This document shows, in pieces, positions 43,661 to 50,382 of a stretch of 64,000 nt of DNA. Under the pieces are notes generated by a model that had not been told where the DNA came from, made no database searches, and was given only the letters and a program-made list of their open reading frames with translations. The DNA comes from Clostridiales bacterium (GTDB lineage: Bacteria > Bacillota > Clostridia > Saccharofermentanales > Saccharofermentanaceae): contig JAFZBN010000003.1 of assembly GCA_017561715.1 (NCBI GenBank), forward strand, positions 87,828-151,827. Direction: 5' to 3'. Position numbers and translations under genes: made by a program. Within the stretch, counting starts at the first letter, position 1, and every line of letters starts with the position of its first letter.

Positions 43661-44776
43661 TCAGGCGTTTTTCGCCTCTTCATAGCGCTCGATGACATCG
43701 TTCCAGTATTCGGCCATATCCGGATCATCTCTGTGATCCGTAAGGCCGTACTTTTCGACGAGAACTTTTCCGAGATAAGAAGCGCACTTCTCCGCGCCGG
43801 TAACGTTCATGTGAAGGCCCGCGTCGTAAGTGTCCAGACTGTAGTCGATGCCGATCTCGGACTCGGCGATCTCAAGCATATTGATGTAAAGAAGATCGTT
43901 ATCTTCCGCGTATTTCTTCATGTTTTCATCCCACTCGTCGTACCAGTGCGGATAAAGCGACGGCGACTTGATCAGGACGAGCTTGATGCCCTTCTCTTTG
44001 CAGAGCTCAGTCATCTTATCGAGGTACTTCATTGCCTTGTCGCCGAAGGAATAATCACCCAGAGGACGGAACGGCGGCATATCTCCTGCCGGCATGATCT
44101 CATTTCTCAGGTAGTAGCCGTTATAAGACACCAGGCCCTTTTTGAACCAATACTTGAAATCGTCGGAAGTCAGCTCGTTCCAGCGGCTGTGGTAACGGAG
44201 GATCGGGAAGATATACTCGATCATGCTCTCGCCTTCACACATCGATGCGTTGATGGCGTCCCACTTGGTCTTGCTCCAGCGCATGCCGTCGAGCGCCATG
44301 CGGTTATATGCCTCATTCTGCGGCTCGTTATACATCAGGGAAAGTACATTGAAAACAACGACGTCCGGCGTCTCATAGCGAAGCGCGTCCTCAAGAAGGT
44401 AGTAAGACTGCCATACGAGCTGCTGCGCGCCGCCGCGGATAAAGCTGTTGATGCCGAATTCTTTCCAGAGCTGTACGGTCGAAAAGTTCTCGTACACCTC
44501 ACAGTCACCGACGAAAAGCACATCGTGATCGCCGTAGGCCTCGTAATACTCCGCCGTCAGCGCGCCTTCCGTGACATCGCCCATATACTTCGGACGCAAA
44601 AGAAGGTCGGCCAGATGCAGAACGATTCCCGAAAGGATAAGGAGCGCCAGGACAAGCGCCACACGGGCAACTCTTTTCAGAGCCTTCTTTTCAGGCTTCT
44701 TCTCTGTTGCTTCCGCCGCCTTGACTTCTGTCTCTTCGGGCATCTTTTCTATGTTCTTTTCGATATCTTCAGCCAT
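43661..44776 (-). CDS. SGNH/GDSL-type membrane-anchored protein (DltD/AlgX-like)
   Basis: A 371-residue protein with one N-terminal membrane helix (ARVALVLALLILSGIVLHLADLL) after a Glu/Lys-rich cytoplasmic tail. The rest is extracytoplasmic: VLFVGDCEVYENFSTVQLW (SGNH block I position, with GDCE instead of GDS), VVVFNVLSLMY, KLVLIKSPSLYPHWY and the C-terminal GLHMNVTGAEK, which fits the D-x-x-H block. Such proteins partner MBOAT acyltransferases in surface acylation. The nearest MBOAT gene is about 6 kb away at 50383-52008. The exact substrate is unknown. Confidence 0.7.
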   Translation of the reverse strand: MAEDIEKNIEKMPEETEVKAAEATEKKPEKKALKRVARVALVLALLILSGIVLHLADLLLRPKYMGDVTEGALTAEYYEAYGDHDVLFVGDCEVYENFSTVQLWKEFGINSFIRGGAQQLVWQSYYLLEDALRYETPDVVVFNVLSLMYNEPQNEAYNRMALDGMRWSKTKWDAINASMCEGESMIEYIFPILRYHSRWNELTSDDFKYWFKKGLVSYNGYYLRNEIMPAGDMPPFRPLGDYSFGDKAMKYLDKMTELCKEKGIKLVLIKSPSLYPHWYDEWDENMKKYAEDNDLLYINMLEIAESEIGIDYSLDTYDAGLHMNVTGAEKCASYLGKVLVEKYGLTDHRDDPDMAEYWNDVIERYEEAKNA

Positions 44777-44852
44777 ACTTTCCTCGTCATGTCTTTTCGG
44801 TCAAAAGCATTGTAGCACAACCGCTCTTTTTGTGAAATGACAACGCGGTCAT

Positions 44853-44876
44853 GTGCTTTTACTAATGAAAAAGCAC
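44853..44876. repeat. Inverted pair of GTGCTTTT motif (hairpin)
   Basis: GTGCTTTT (44853-44860) and AAAAGCAC (44869-44876) with an 8-base loop, between the divergent SGNH and plsC genes. In a divergent promoter region this is not expected to be a terminator, which supports the motif having its own role. Confidence 0.65.
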
Positions 44877-44936
44877 CTTCCTTGTGTTAGAATTGTTTCT
44901 CGTAAGAAACACATTCTTTGCATCCGGAGGGTTTCC

Positions 44937-45689
44937 ATGCAGTATTTACTTTACGCACTTTACGTCGTTCTTGCCATCGTCGGCATCAAGGTCGCAGGCA
45001 TTCTCCTGCTGTTCCTTTTTACTTTCGTCTCGACGCTTTTCATAAATACCAAGAAGGAATACAACACTGACTCGAAGTTCTACCGCTTCCTTCTGGTCCA
45101 CACGACGGCGATCGGTATGCGCATCATGCGCGTTAAGTACGATCTTGTCGACCTCGACAAGATCCCGGAAGGCAAACAGATGCTTTTCGTCTGCAACCAC
45201 AGATCGAATTTCGACCCGCTCCTTTCCTGGAAGATCCTCGCCAAACGCTACCCGTCTTTCATCTCGAAAGCCGAAAACTTCAAGATCCCCTTCTACGGAC
45301 GCATCATCCGCCGCTGCTGCATGATGGCCATCGACCGTGAGAATCCGAGAAACGCCATGATGACCATCGACCGCGCCAGCAAGCTCCTCAAGGCCGACGA
45401 GGTCTCCATCTTCGTTTACCCGGAAGGCACCAGAAGCAAGAAATGCAAGCTCCTTCCTTTCCATAACGGTGTATTTAAGATCGCTCAGAAAGCAAATGTT
45501 CCGGTCGTTGTCCTGACTATCCAGGGATCCGAAAAGATCTCGAAAAATTACCCCTGGAAAAGCACTAAGATCCGCCTTAAGGTCGTGGGCATAATGGATG
45601 CCGAGCACGTCAAAGCCGGTAAGACTTCCGATATCTCCGAAGAAGCGAGAGAGATGATCGCTAAGGATCTTGAGGAAAATCCGCTCTAA
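44937..45689 (+). CDS. plsC: 1-acyl-sn-glycerol-3-phosphate acyltransferase
   Basis: Adds the second acyl chain in phosphatidic acid synthesis at the inner membrane. The 250 residues begin with a hydrophobic anchor (about 1-35), then the acyltransferase motifs NHRSNFD (H-x4-D), the middle FYGRIIR and the YPEGTRSK motif. GGAGG precedes the ATG at 44937; frame upstream is open but overlaps the promoter. Monocistronic, with a large palindromic element after the stop. Confidence 0.93.
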   Translation: MQYLLYALYVVLAIVGIKVAGILLLFLFTFVSTLFINTKKEYNTDSKFYRFLLVHTTAIGMRIMRVKYDLVDLDKIPEGKQMLFVCNHRSNFDPLLSWKILAKRYPSFISKAENFKIPFYGRIIRRCCMMAIDRENPRNAMMTIDRASKLLKADEVSIFVYPEGTRSKKCKLLPFHNGVFKIAQKANVPVVVLTIQGSEKISKNYPWKSTKIRLKVVGIMDAEHVKAGKTSDISEEAREMIAKDLEENPL

Positions 45690-45692
45690 TTC

Positions 45693-45848
45693 CGTTCGAA
45701 AAATGCACGTCGCTGTGTTTTCGATCTAGCGCCGCGCGAAAATAATGCACGTCGCTGGTCCTCGGGCTTCGCCCTGCGGAATCGCTCCTTTGCATTTTTT
45801 CGCGCTTCGCCAGTAGCGAATTACCCATCTATTCCGATTTTTCGAACG
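45693..45848 (+). terminator. Compound palindrome with conserved core (copy C), after plsC
   Basis: The outer arms CGTTCGAAAAAT (45693-45704) and ATTTTTCGAACG (45837-45848) match perfectly. Inside, GCGCGAAAATAATGCA (from 45734) pairs with TGCATTTTTTCGCGC (to 45805) around CTGGTCCTCG-GGC-TTC-GCC-CTGCGGA, the same core as copies A and B, in the plsC transcript sense. AATGCACGTCGCTG is duplicated at 45702-45715 and 45744-45757. The promoter of the next gene follows, with TACAAT at 45872-45877. Confidence 0.75.
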
Positions 45849-45910
45849 TAATATATCGCTTTCCCGTATGCTACAATGACAGTGGCAATCTTTTCAGGGA
45901 GGGTTTGATT

Positions 45911-47227
45911 ATGGGTGGTTTTTTACAGAATTTGTCGGAGAAGATGCAGGAGATCCGGGATCTGAATAAGCCGAAGCCGCAGGATGCGCTTCGCGATTCT
46001 TTCATTGACGAACTCACCAGATTTTACGATGACGGCACAGAGCCGGAACACGCGTCCGCTGATATGCGTTACTATCTGCATCAGCACGAGAAGCGTCTGG
46101 CGGACATGGGAGTTAAGATCCAGCGCCGATATACGACCTCACCTGAAGATGTGAAAGCGACACGTTCAAAGAACCGCCCGCCATATACCGCGAGCCTTTC
46201 GTTCAGAGAGTGTGAATCCTCTACACAGATCACCAATGTTTCCTCTCAGAAGATCCTGAAAAAGCACAAGAACAATGCGAGTATCTTCTATACGAATATC
46301 CTCGATCGCGCAGACAGCCAGAATGCAGAGTACGAGTGCCCGAACTGCGGTAACAGAGCGACTCTCGCGATCTTTTCTAACGGCTGTCCGATGTGCGGAA
46401 CAAGATTCCAGATGAAGCAGCTTTTCCCCTGCGTTTCGAACTTCTATCTTCTGTCGCAGCTCGCAGACCGAAAATCTATGGATAAGATCATTCCTACCAT
46501 TCGGAATATCGCTATTCTTTTCGCTCTCGGCGTGGGCGCCTATGTCACCGTTAGTACATGGGGACAGGCCAGCCCTCACTATGCTGCCCTCCTCTTCGGC
46601 CTCGGTGCCGCTCTTCTTGCGGGATTCCTCGGATTCATCATCTTCTATCTGACATTCAGCATTTTCTTCGCCATTTTCATGATGGGCAAGATGACATCTC
46701 AGGCCATTTCCACGACAGACGTACAGTCCGCCGCACTGACAAAGGGTGCCCTGACCAAAGCCATGCAGCGCTTCGATCCGGAGTTCTCCTATGATCTGTT
46801 TGAAGGAAAGGTCATCTCACTTTTCCGCGCGATCGCTTATTCCGAAGATCGGACCAACATGAGTATCTACAGAGGCGATCCGAATCTTCCCGACCTCGAT
46901 ACGATCATTGATATCGATTATCGCGGCGCGATGAAGTATCTGAATTCAAGCATCCAGAACGGAGACAACCTCGGTCTTCTTGTCAGGATCTACCTTAATA
47001 CGACACATCTCATTAAAGGCAAGATCGTAACAAAGAAAGAAGACTACAACATGACACTCGTTAAGAAACTGACCGCGCAGGAAAACTACGGTTTCTCCAT
47101 TCACGCCGTTAACTGCAAGACCTGCGCCGCCAGCTTTGATGCCATGCATCTCCTGCAGTGCCCGTCCTGCGGTTCACCGTATCACCTCGAAGAGGAAGAC
47201 TGGGTAGTCGTTGGCTTGAAGCAATGA
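45911..47227 (+). CDS. Zinc-ribbon membrane protein with Tim44-like C-terminal part
   Basis: A 438-residue protein. A hydrophilic N-terminus (with SLSFRECESSTQITNVSSQ) leads to a zinc ribbon (CPNCGNRATLAIFSNGCPMC, about residues 143-165), two membrane helices (about 195-260) and a C-terminal domain with FDPEFSYDLFEGKVISLFRAI, which resembles Tim44-like or import-associated domains. It ends in a second zinc ribbon (CKTCAASF...CPSCGSPY). GGGAGG precedes the ATG at 45911. It stops one base before the convergent small lipoprotein. Role unknown. Confidence 0.7.
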   Translation: MGGFLQNLSEKMQEIRDLNKPKPQDALRDSFIDELTRFYDDGTEPEHASADMRYYLHQHEKRLADMGVKIQRRYTTSPEDVKATRSKNRPPYTASLSFRECESSTQITNVSSQKILKKHKNNASIFYTNILDRADSQNAEYECPNCGNRATLAIFSNGCPMCGTRFQMKQLFPCVSNFYLLSQLADRKSMDKIIPTIRNIAILFALGVGAYVTVSTWGQASPHYAALLFGLGAALLAGFLGFIIFYLTFSIFFAIFMMGKMTSQAISTTDVQSAALTKGALTKAMQRFDPEFSYDLFEGKVISLFRAIAYSEDRTNMSIYRGDPNLPDLDTIIDIDYRGAMKYLNSSIQNGDNLGLLVRIYLNTTHLIKGKIVTKKEDYNMTLVKKLTAQENYGFSIHAVNCKTCAASFDAMHLLQCPSCGSPYHLEEEDWVVVGLKQ

Positions 47228-47482
47228 TCAGTTGAGTAATCCTTCGATCTTTTTTACGGCATCTTTATCATGCTCGGTAAGATTCGTGGTAGCTGACTTA
47301 GGCTGCTTTTCAGTTTCCGGCTCGTCATCATCCCCATCACCCATGATCGATGTCTCGGTTTGTGATCTGCGCTCGGATTTTGTATCTTCTTTGTCCTCAC
47401 CGGATTTCGGGCACCCTGTAAAAAGCACGCTTGAAGCAATCAACAAAGCAATCAGGCAAAGTGGGATCTTCTTGTTTTTCAT
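47228..47482 (-). CDS. Small lipoprotein
   Basis: An 84-residue protein: signal peptide MKNKKIPLCLIALLIASSVL followed by a lipobox FTGC, then a hydrophilic, acidic tail with DGDDDEPETEKQ and ending KKIEGLLN. GGAGG precedes the ATG at 47482, so the start is favoured over longer in-frame openings. No domain is recognised. Its stop touches the convergent gene. Confidence 0.62.
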   Translation of the reverse strand: MKNKKIPLCLIALLIASSVLFTGCPKSGEDKEDTKSERRSQTETSIMGDGDDDEPETEKQPKSATTNLTEHDKDAVKKIEGLLN

Positions 47483-47563
47483 TTTAAGCCTCCAATCTCG
47501 AGGATGATTCGAATCTTTTATGATCATCCTGCTATATCCATAAAAAAAGCTACAGAATACGTT

Positions 47564-47590
47564 AAAGAATGCCTTGGAAAGGCATTCTTT
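47564..47590. terminator. Perfect 12-bp hairpin between the lipoprotein and TA operon
   Basis: AAAGAATGCCTT (47564-47575) and AAGGCATTCTTT (47579-47590) with loop GGA. It lies in the divergent region between the lipoprotein gene (47482) and the DUF3990 gene (47667). It may be an insulator, a leader element or an operator; a clean T-run is lacking. Confidence 0.5.
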
Positions 47591-47617
47591 ATCTGCTAAG
47601 CGTAGTATAGCAGCACC

Positions 47618-47646
47618 TTGCCAATATACTCCCACAGGAGTATAAT
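47618..47646 (+). promoter_or_regulatory. Toxin-antitoxin promoter with palindromic operator
   Basis: TTGCCA (47618-47623), 17-base spacer, TATAAT (47641-47646). The palindrome TATACTCC (47625-47632) - CACA - GGAGTATA (47637-47644) lies across the spacer and -10. It is a strong candidate site for autorepression by the XRE protein of the operon. Confidence 0.75.
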
Positions 47647-47666
47647 CTATTCAAGGAGGTGTTCGA

Positions 47667-48362
47667 ATGGAAAAGGAAACGAAGTCGATCCGCAAGATCT
47701 ATTATGGCTCGGATCACATCATCGAGCGACCTTCCTACGGAGCCGGCAAACCATACAATGACTACGGGCGCGGATTTTACTGCACGGAAGATTTGGATAT
47801 GGCGAAGGAATGGGGTACGCGGCAAGATAAAAACGGGATCGCGAATTGCTATACTATCGACTGTGACGGCCTTACGATCCTTAATCTGAACGATCCGCAA
47901 TACTGTATCCTCCACTGGCTTTCTGTTCTCATCGAAAACAGGGAATTTGATGTTCCCTCACCGCTTGCAGTTCAGGCGAAGCAGTACATTCTGGAGAATT
48001 TTCATGTCAACTACAAGAAGGCAGACTGCATGATCGGGTATCGCGCCGATGACAGCTATTTTTCCTTCGCGCAGGACTTTCTGAATGGTACTATTTCTTA
48101 TCGCCAGCTGAACCACGCGATGCACCTCGGCAAACTTGGCGAACAATTCGTCCTTAAGAGCAAGCAGGCTTTCGAACGGATCACTTACACGGGATACGAG
48201 TTCGCCGGAAGGGCGGAATGGTACTCAAGAAAGGTGAATCGCGATCGAACCGCCAGAAGAGAATACTTCCATTTGGAAAGAAACCTGATCCGGCCAGACG
48301 ATATCTTTATCACCCGGATTCTCAGTGAGGAGATGAAAGAAAATGATCCACGCTTACGATAA
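47667..48362 (+). CDS. DUF3990 protein, predicted ADP-ribosyltransferase-fold toxin
   Basis: A 231-residue protein matching DUF3990: IYYGSDHIIERP at the start, GKPYNDYGRGFYCTEDLDMAKEWG, then DCMIGYRADDSYFSFAQDFL and LGKLGEQFVLKSKQAF. The family belongs to the ADP-ribosyl clan and is usually found beside an antitoxin-like gene. The YG-x-GFY block and the RADDSYF/GEQFVL blocks are probable active-site elements (family inference). It overlaps the XRE gene by 20 bases, a usual toxin-antitoxin layout. AAGGAGG precedes the ATG. Confidence 0.82.
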   Translation: MEKETKSIRKIYYGSDHIIERPSYGAGKPYNDYGRGFYCTEDLDMAKEWGTRQDKNGIANCYTIDCDGLTILNLNDPQYCILHWLSVLIENREFDVPSPLAVQAKQYILENFHVNYKKADCMIGYRADDSYFSFAQDFLNGTISYRQLNHAMHLGKLGEQFVLKSKQAFERITYTGYEFAGRAEWYSRKVNRDRTARREYFHLERNLIRPDDIFITRILSEEMKENDPRLR

Positions 48363-48984
48363 AATCTACCTGGAAAAAGCGCGCACCACGCTCGGGCGAA
48401 TGCTTGACTTCGCCGCAAATGATCTGCACATGGACCTTGCGGAGTTCTATGATCTTTTTATCTACTTCGGAGCATCAGATCTTTTCAGTTCCGGCGACCC
48501 TGATACTCTTGTCGGAAAATCCGGCATCGAGCTGGCCTACGAAGTGCTGGATAGAAGCGGACTTGTTTATCAGCGTGTCACGCCCGGCTTCACGCTCGAC
48601 CGAAGCCAAGAATACTGGACAGGGTGGGCGCTGGCCTATTATCAGTGGCAAACATCTCTTTCCTTCGCGGAGATCAACAATTACATTTCGATCGAAAAAA
48701 TACGTGCGCTGTACTCACCTTATCATGAGATGGATATCAGTCAATTTGTCGACCATTTGAACGAACGGATCCGAGGGGCGAAATACCTCACCAATCTGAA
48801 ACTGCTGAGAACACGTTCAGGATTAAGCCAAAGCCAGCTCGCATCAGTGAGCGGAGTTCCACTTCGTACGATACAGCAATATGAACAGCGTCAGAAGAAC
48901 ATCAATAAAGCTCAGGCTGAGTATGTATTCATGCTCTCCCGCTCTTTATCCTGTAACCCGGAAGATTTACTTGAAAAAGTCTGA
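48343..48984 (+). CDS. XRE-family antitoxin/regulator paired with DUF3990
   Basis: A 213-residue protein. The N-terminal part (about residues 1-140; FYDLFIYFGASDLFSSGDPD, LDRSQEYWTGWALAYYQW) probably contacts the partner toxin. The C-terminal HTH (about residues 155-212) reads RTRSGLSQSQLASVSGVPLRTIQQYEQ, typical of XRE. It is likely the antitoxin and repressor of the operon. GGAG in the toxin gene precedes the ATG. A toxin-first order is seen with other XRE systems. Confidence 0.82.
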   Translation: MIHAYDKIYLEKARTTLGRMLDFAANDLHMDLAEFYDLFIYFGASDLFSSGDPDTLVGKSGIELAYEVLDRSGLVYQRVTPGFTLDRSQEYWTGWALAYYQWQTSLSFAEINNYISIEKIRALYSPYHEMDISQFVDHLNERIRGAKYLTNLKLLRTRSGLSQSQLASVSGVPLRTIQQYEQRQKNINKAQAEYVFMLSRSLSCNPEDLLEKV

Positions 48985-49020
48985 TCTTTGGTTCTGTGCA
49001 TTTTATCAATTCGCCCAATG

Positions 49021-49051
49021 GTTGAATTTTACCCCCATTTTCAACGATAAT
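49021..49051 (+). promoter_or_regulatory. Promoter with inverted repeat before XRE-PurM gene
   Basis: TTGAAT (49022-49027), 18-base spacer, GATAAT (49046-49051). GTTGAA (49021-49026) and TTCAAC (49040-49045) form a 6-bp inverted repeat spanning the promoter, a possible site for the encoded HTH. Confidence 0.5.
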
Positions 49052-49116
49052 GTTATTGTGAAGCGAGTGTTTCGTCCTGCATACTGAAGGCAAGAAAACA
49101 GACGGAGGAAAGCGCC

Positions 49117-50379
49117 ATGATCGACAGCAGCAAAGTAGGAAGTTTTATCAATGAAAAGCGTCGCGAGCTCGGGCTGACACAGGGACAGCTCGCCGAACGG
49201 TTGAATGTTTCTTTTCAGACGGTCTCGAAATGGGAGAACGGAAAAGCCTATCCGAACATCGAGATGCTGCCGGATCTGGCAAGGACCCTGGAAGTCTCCG
49301 TGGATGAACTTCTCTCGGGCACCGAGAAAGATCAGGATGGGCTTTCCTACAGCAAGGCCGGCATCGACATCGCCTACACGGATTCGATCAAGAGCGAGAT
49401 GAAAAAGCATCTCGAGACCAAGGACAGAAGAGTACTGAACGGTCTCGGCCCCTTCGCCTCACTTTACGATATCAAGTTCCCGGAGATCAAAGAACCCGTT
49501 TTGGTCCTGAAATCCGAGGAGCCGGGTTCCAAGCAGAAGCTCGCGATGGAGTACGGTTATACCGAATCCATCTGTCATGACATGATCAACCACCTTGTGA
49601 ACGACATCGTCGTTATGGGAGCCACTCCCCTCGCCGTTCTTGATACCATCGTATGCGGCAAGGCGGAAAAGGCCACGATCAGTGCGCTGGTAAAAGGTGT
49701 TTCCGACGCGTGCCGTGAAAACGAGTGCTCACTTGTCGGAGGTGAAACTTCCATCCAGCCTTCCGTTGTGGATTCAGGGGTGTATGTTCTCACCTCAAGC
49801 ATTGCCGGCATCTGCGAAAGGAAACAGATCGTCGACGGATCGGCGATCAAAGAAGGTGATGCTGTACTGGCACTCGCGTCGAACGGACTTCACACCAACG
49901 GCTATTCTCTGGTACGTATGCTCCTCGATAAGATGCCGCAGATCAAGCTCGAGAAGATCAACGGAAATACTTTCATCGAAGAGATCATGAAACCGCATAC
50001 ACCATACTATCCGTCCCTCAAAGGCCTGTTCGGGAAAGATAAGATCTCCGGCATGGCACATATCACCGGCGGTGGTATTCAGGGGAATCTCTGCCGCGTC
50101 ATCCCGGACGGACTGACCGCGCAGATCGACCGAAGTAAGATCAAGATCCTTCCCGTCTTCCGCTTCATCAAGGAAAAAGGAAATGTCTCGGATACCGAGA
50201 TGCTCACTACCTTCAACATGGGTGTCGGTATGACGATCGTGGTTCCCCAGAAAGAAAAGGCTTCTGTGATCAGGCACTTAAGCAAATACCATGACTGTTA
50301 TGAGATCGGAACCATCATCAGCGAAGAGAATAAAGGCACGGAAAAAGTGCAGTACAAAAACCGCCTGAAGTGGGTATAA
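49117..50379 (+). CDS. XRE HTH - AIR synthase (PurM)-like fusion protein
   Basis: A 420-residue protein. Residues about 5-65 are an XRE HTH (INEKRRELGLTQGQLAERL, VSFQTVSKWENGKAYPN). From about 77 it follows PurM to the end: KAGIDIAYTDSIK, LNGLGPFASLYD, MINHLVNDIVVMGATPLAVL, SLVGGET, NGLHTNGYSLVRMLLDK, MAHITGGGIQGNLCRVIP, TTFNMGVGMTIVVP. The usual GTDGVGTK loop is KSEEPGSK and GGETAEMPG is GGETSIQPS, so catalysis may differ. It could be a purine-sensing regulator or an AIR synthase paralogue. GGAGG precedes the ATG. It ends 3 bases from the convergent MBOAT gene. Confidence 0.85.
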   Translation: MIDSSKVGSFINEKRRELGLTQGQLAERLNVSFQTVSKWENGKAYPNIEMLPDLARTLEVSVDELLSGTEKDQDGLSYSKAGIDIAYTDSIKSEMKKHLETKDRRVLNGLGPFASLYDIKFPEIKEPVLVLKSEEPGSKQKLAMEYGYTESICHDMINHLVNDIVVMGATPLAVLDTIVCGKAEKATISALVKGVSDACRENECSLVGGETSIQPSVVDSGVYVLTSSIAGICERKQIVDGSAIKEGDAVLALASNGLHTNGYSLVRMLLDKMPQIKLEKINGNTFIEEIMKPHTPYYPSLKGLFGKDKISGMAHITGGGIQGNLCRVIPDGLTAQIDRSKIKILPVFRFIKEKGNVSDTEMLTTFNMGVGMTIVVPQKEKASVIRHLSKYHDCYEIGTIISEENKGTEKVQYKNRLKWV

Positions 50380-50382
50380 GTA

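Noticed and set aside
49117..50379. Selenide water dikinase (SelD) for the PurM-like fusion
   Set aside because: The whole length follows PurM (KAGIDI, LNGLGPF, HITGGGI, NMGVGM); SelD motifs are absent.
50380..50382. Terminator between the XRE-PurM and MBOAT genes
   Set aside because: The convergent stops are 3 bases apart and no hairpin with a T-run is present.
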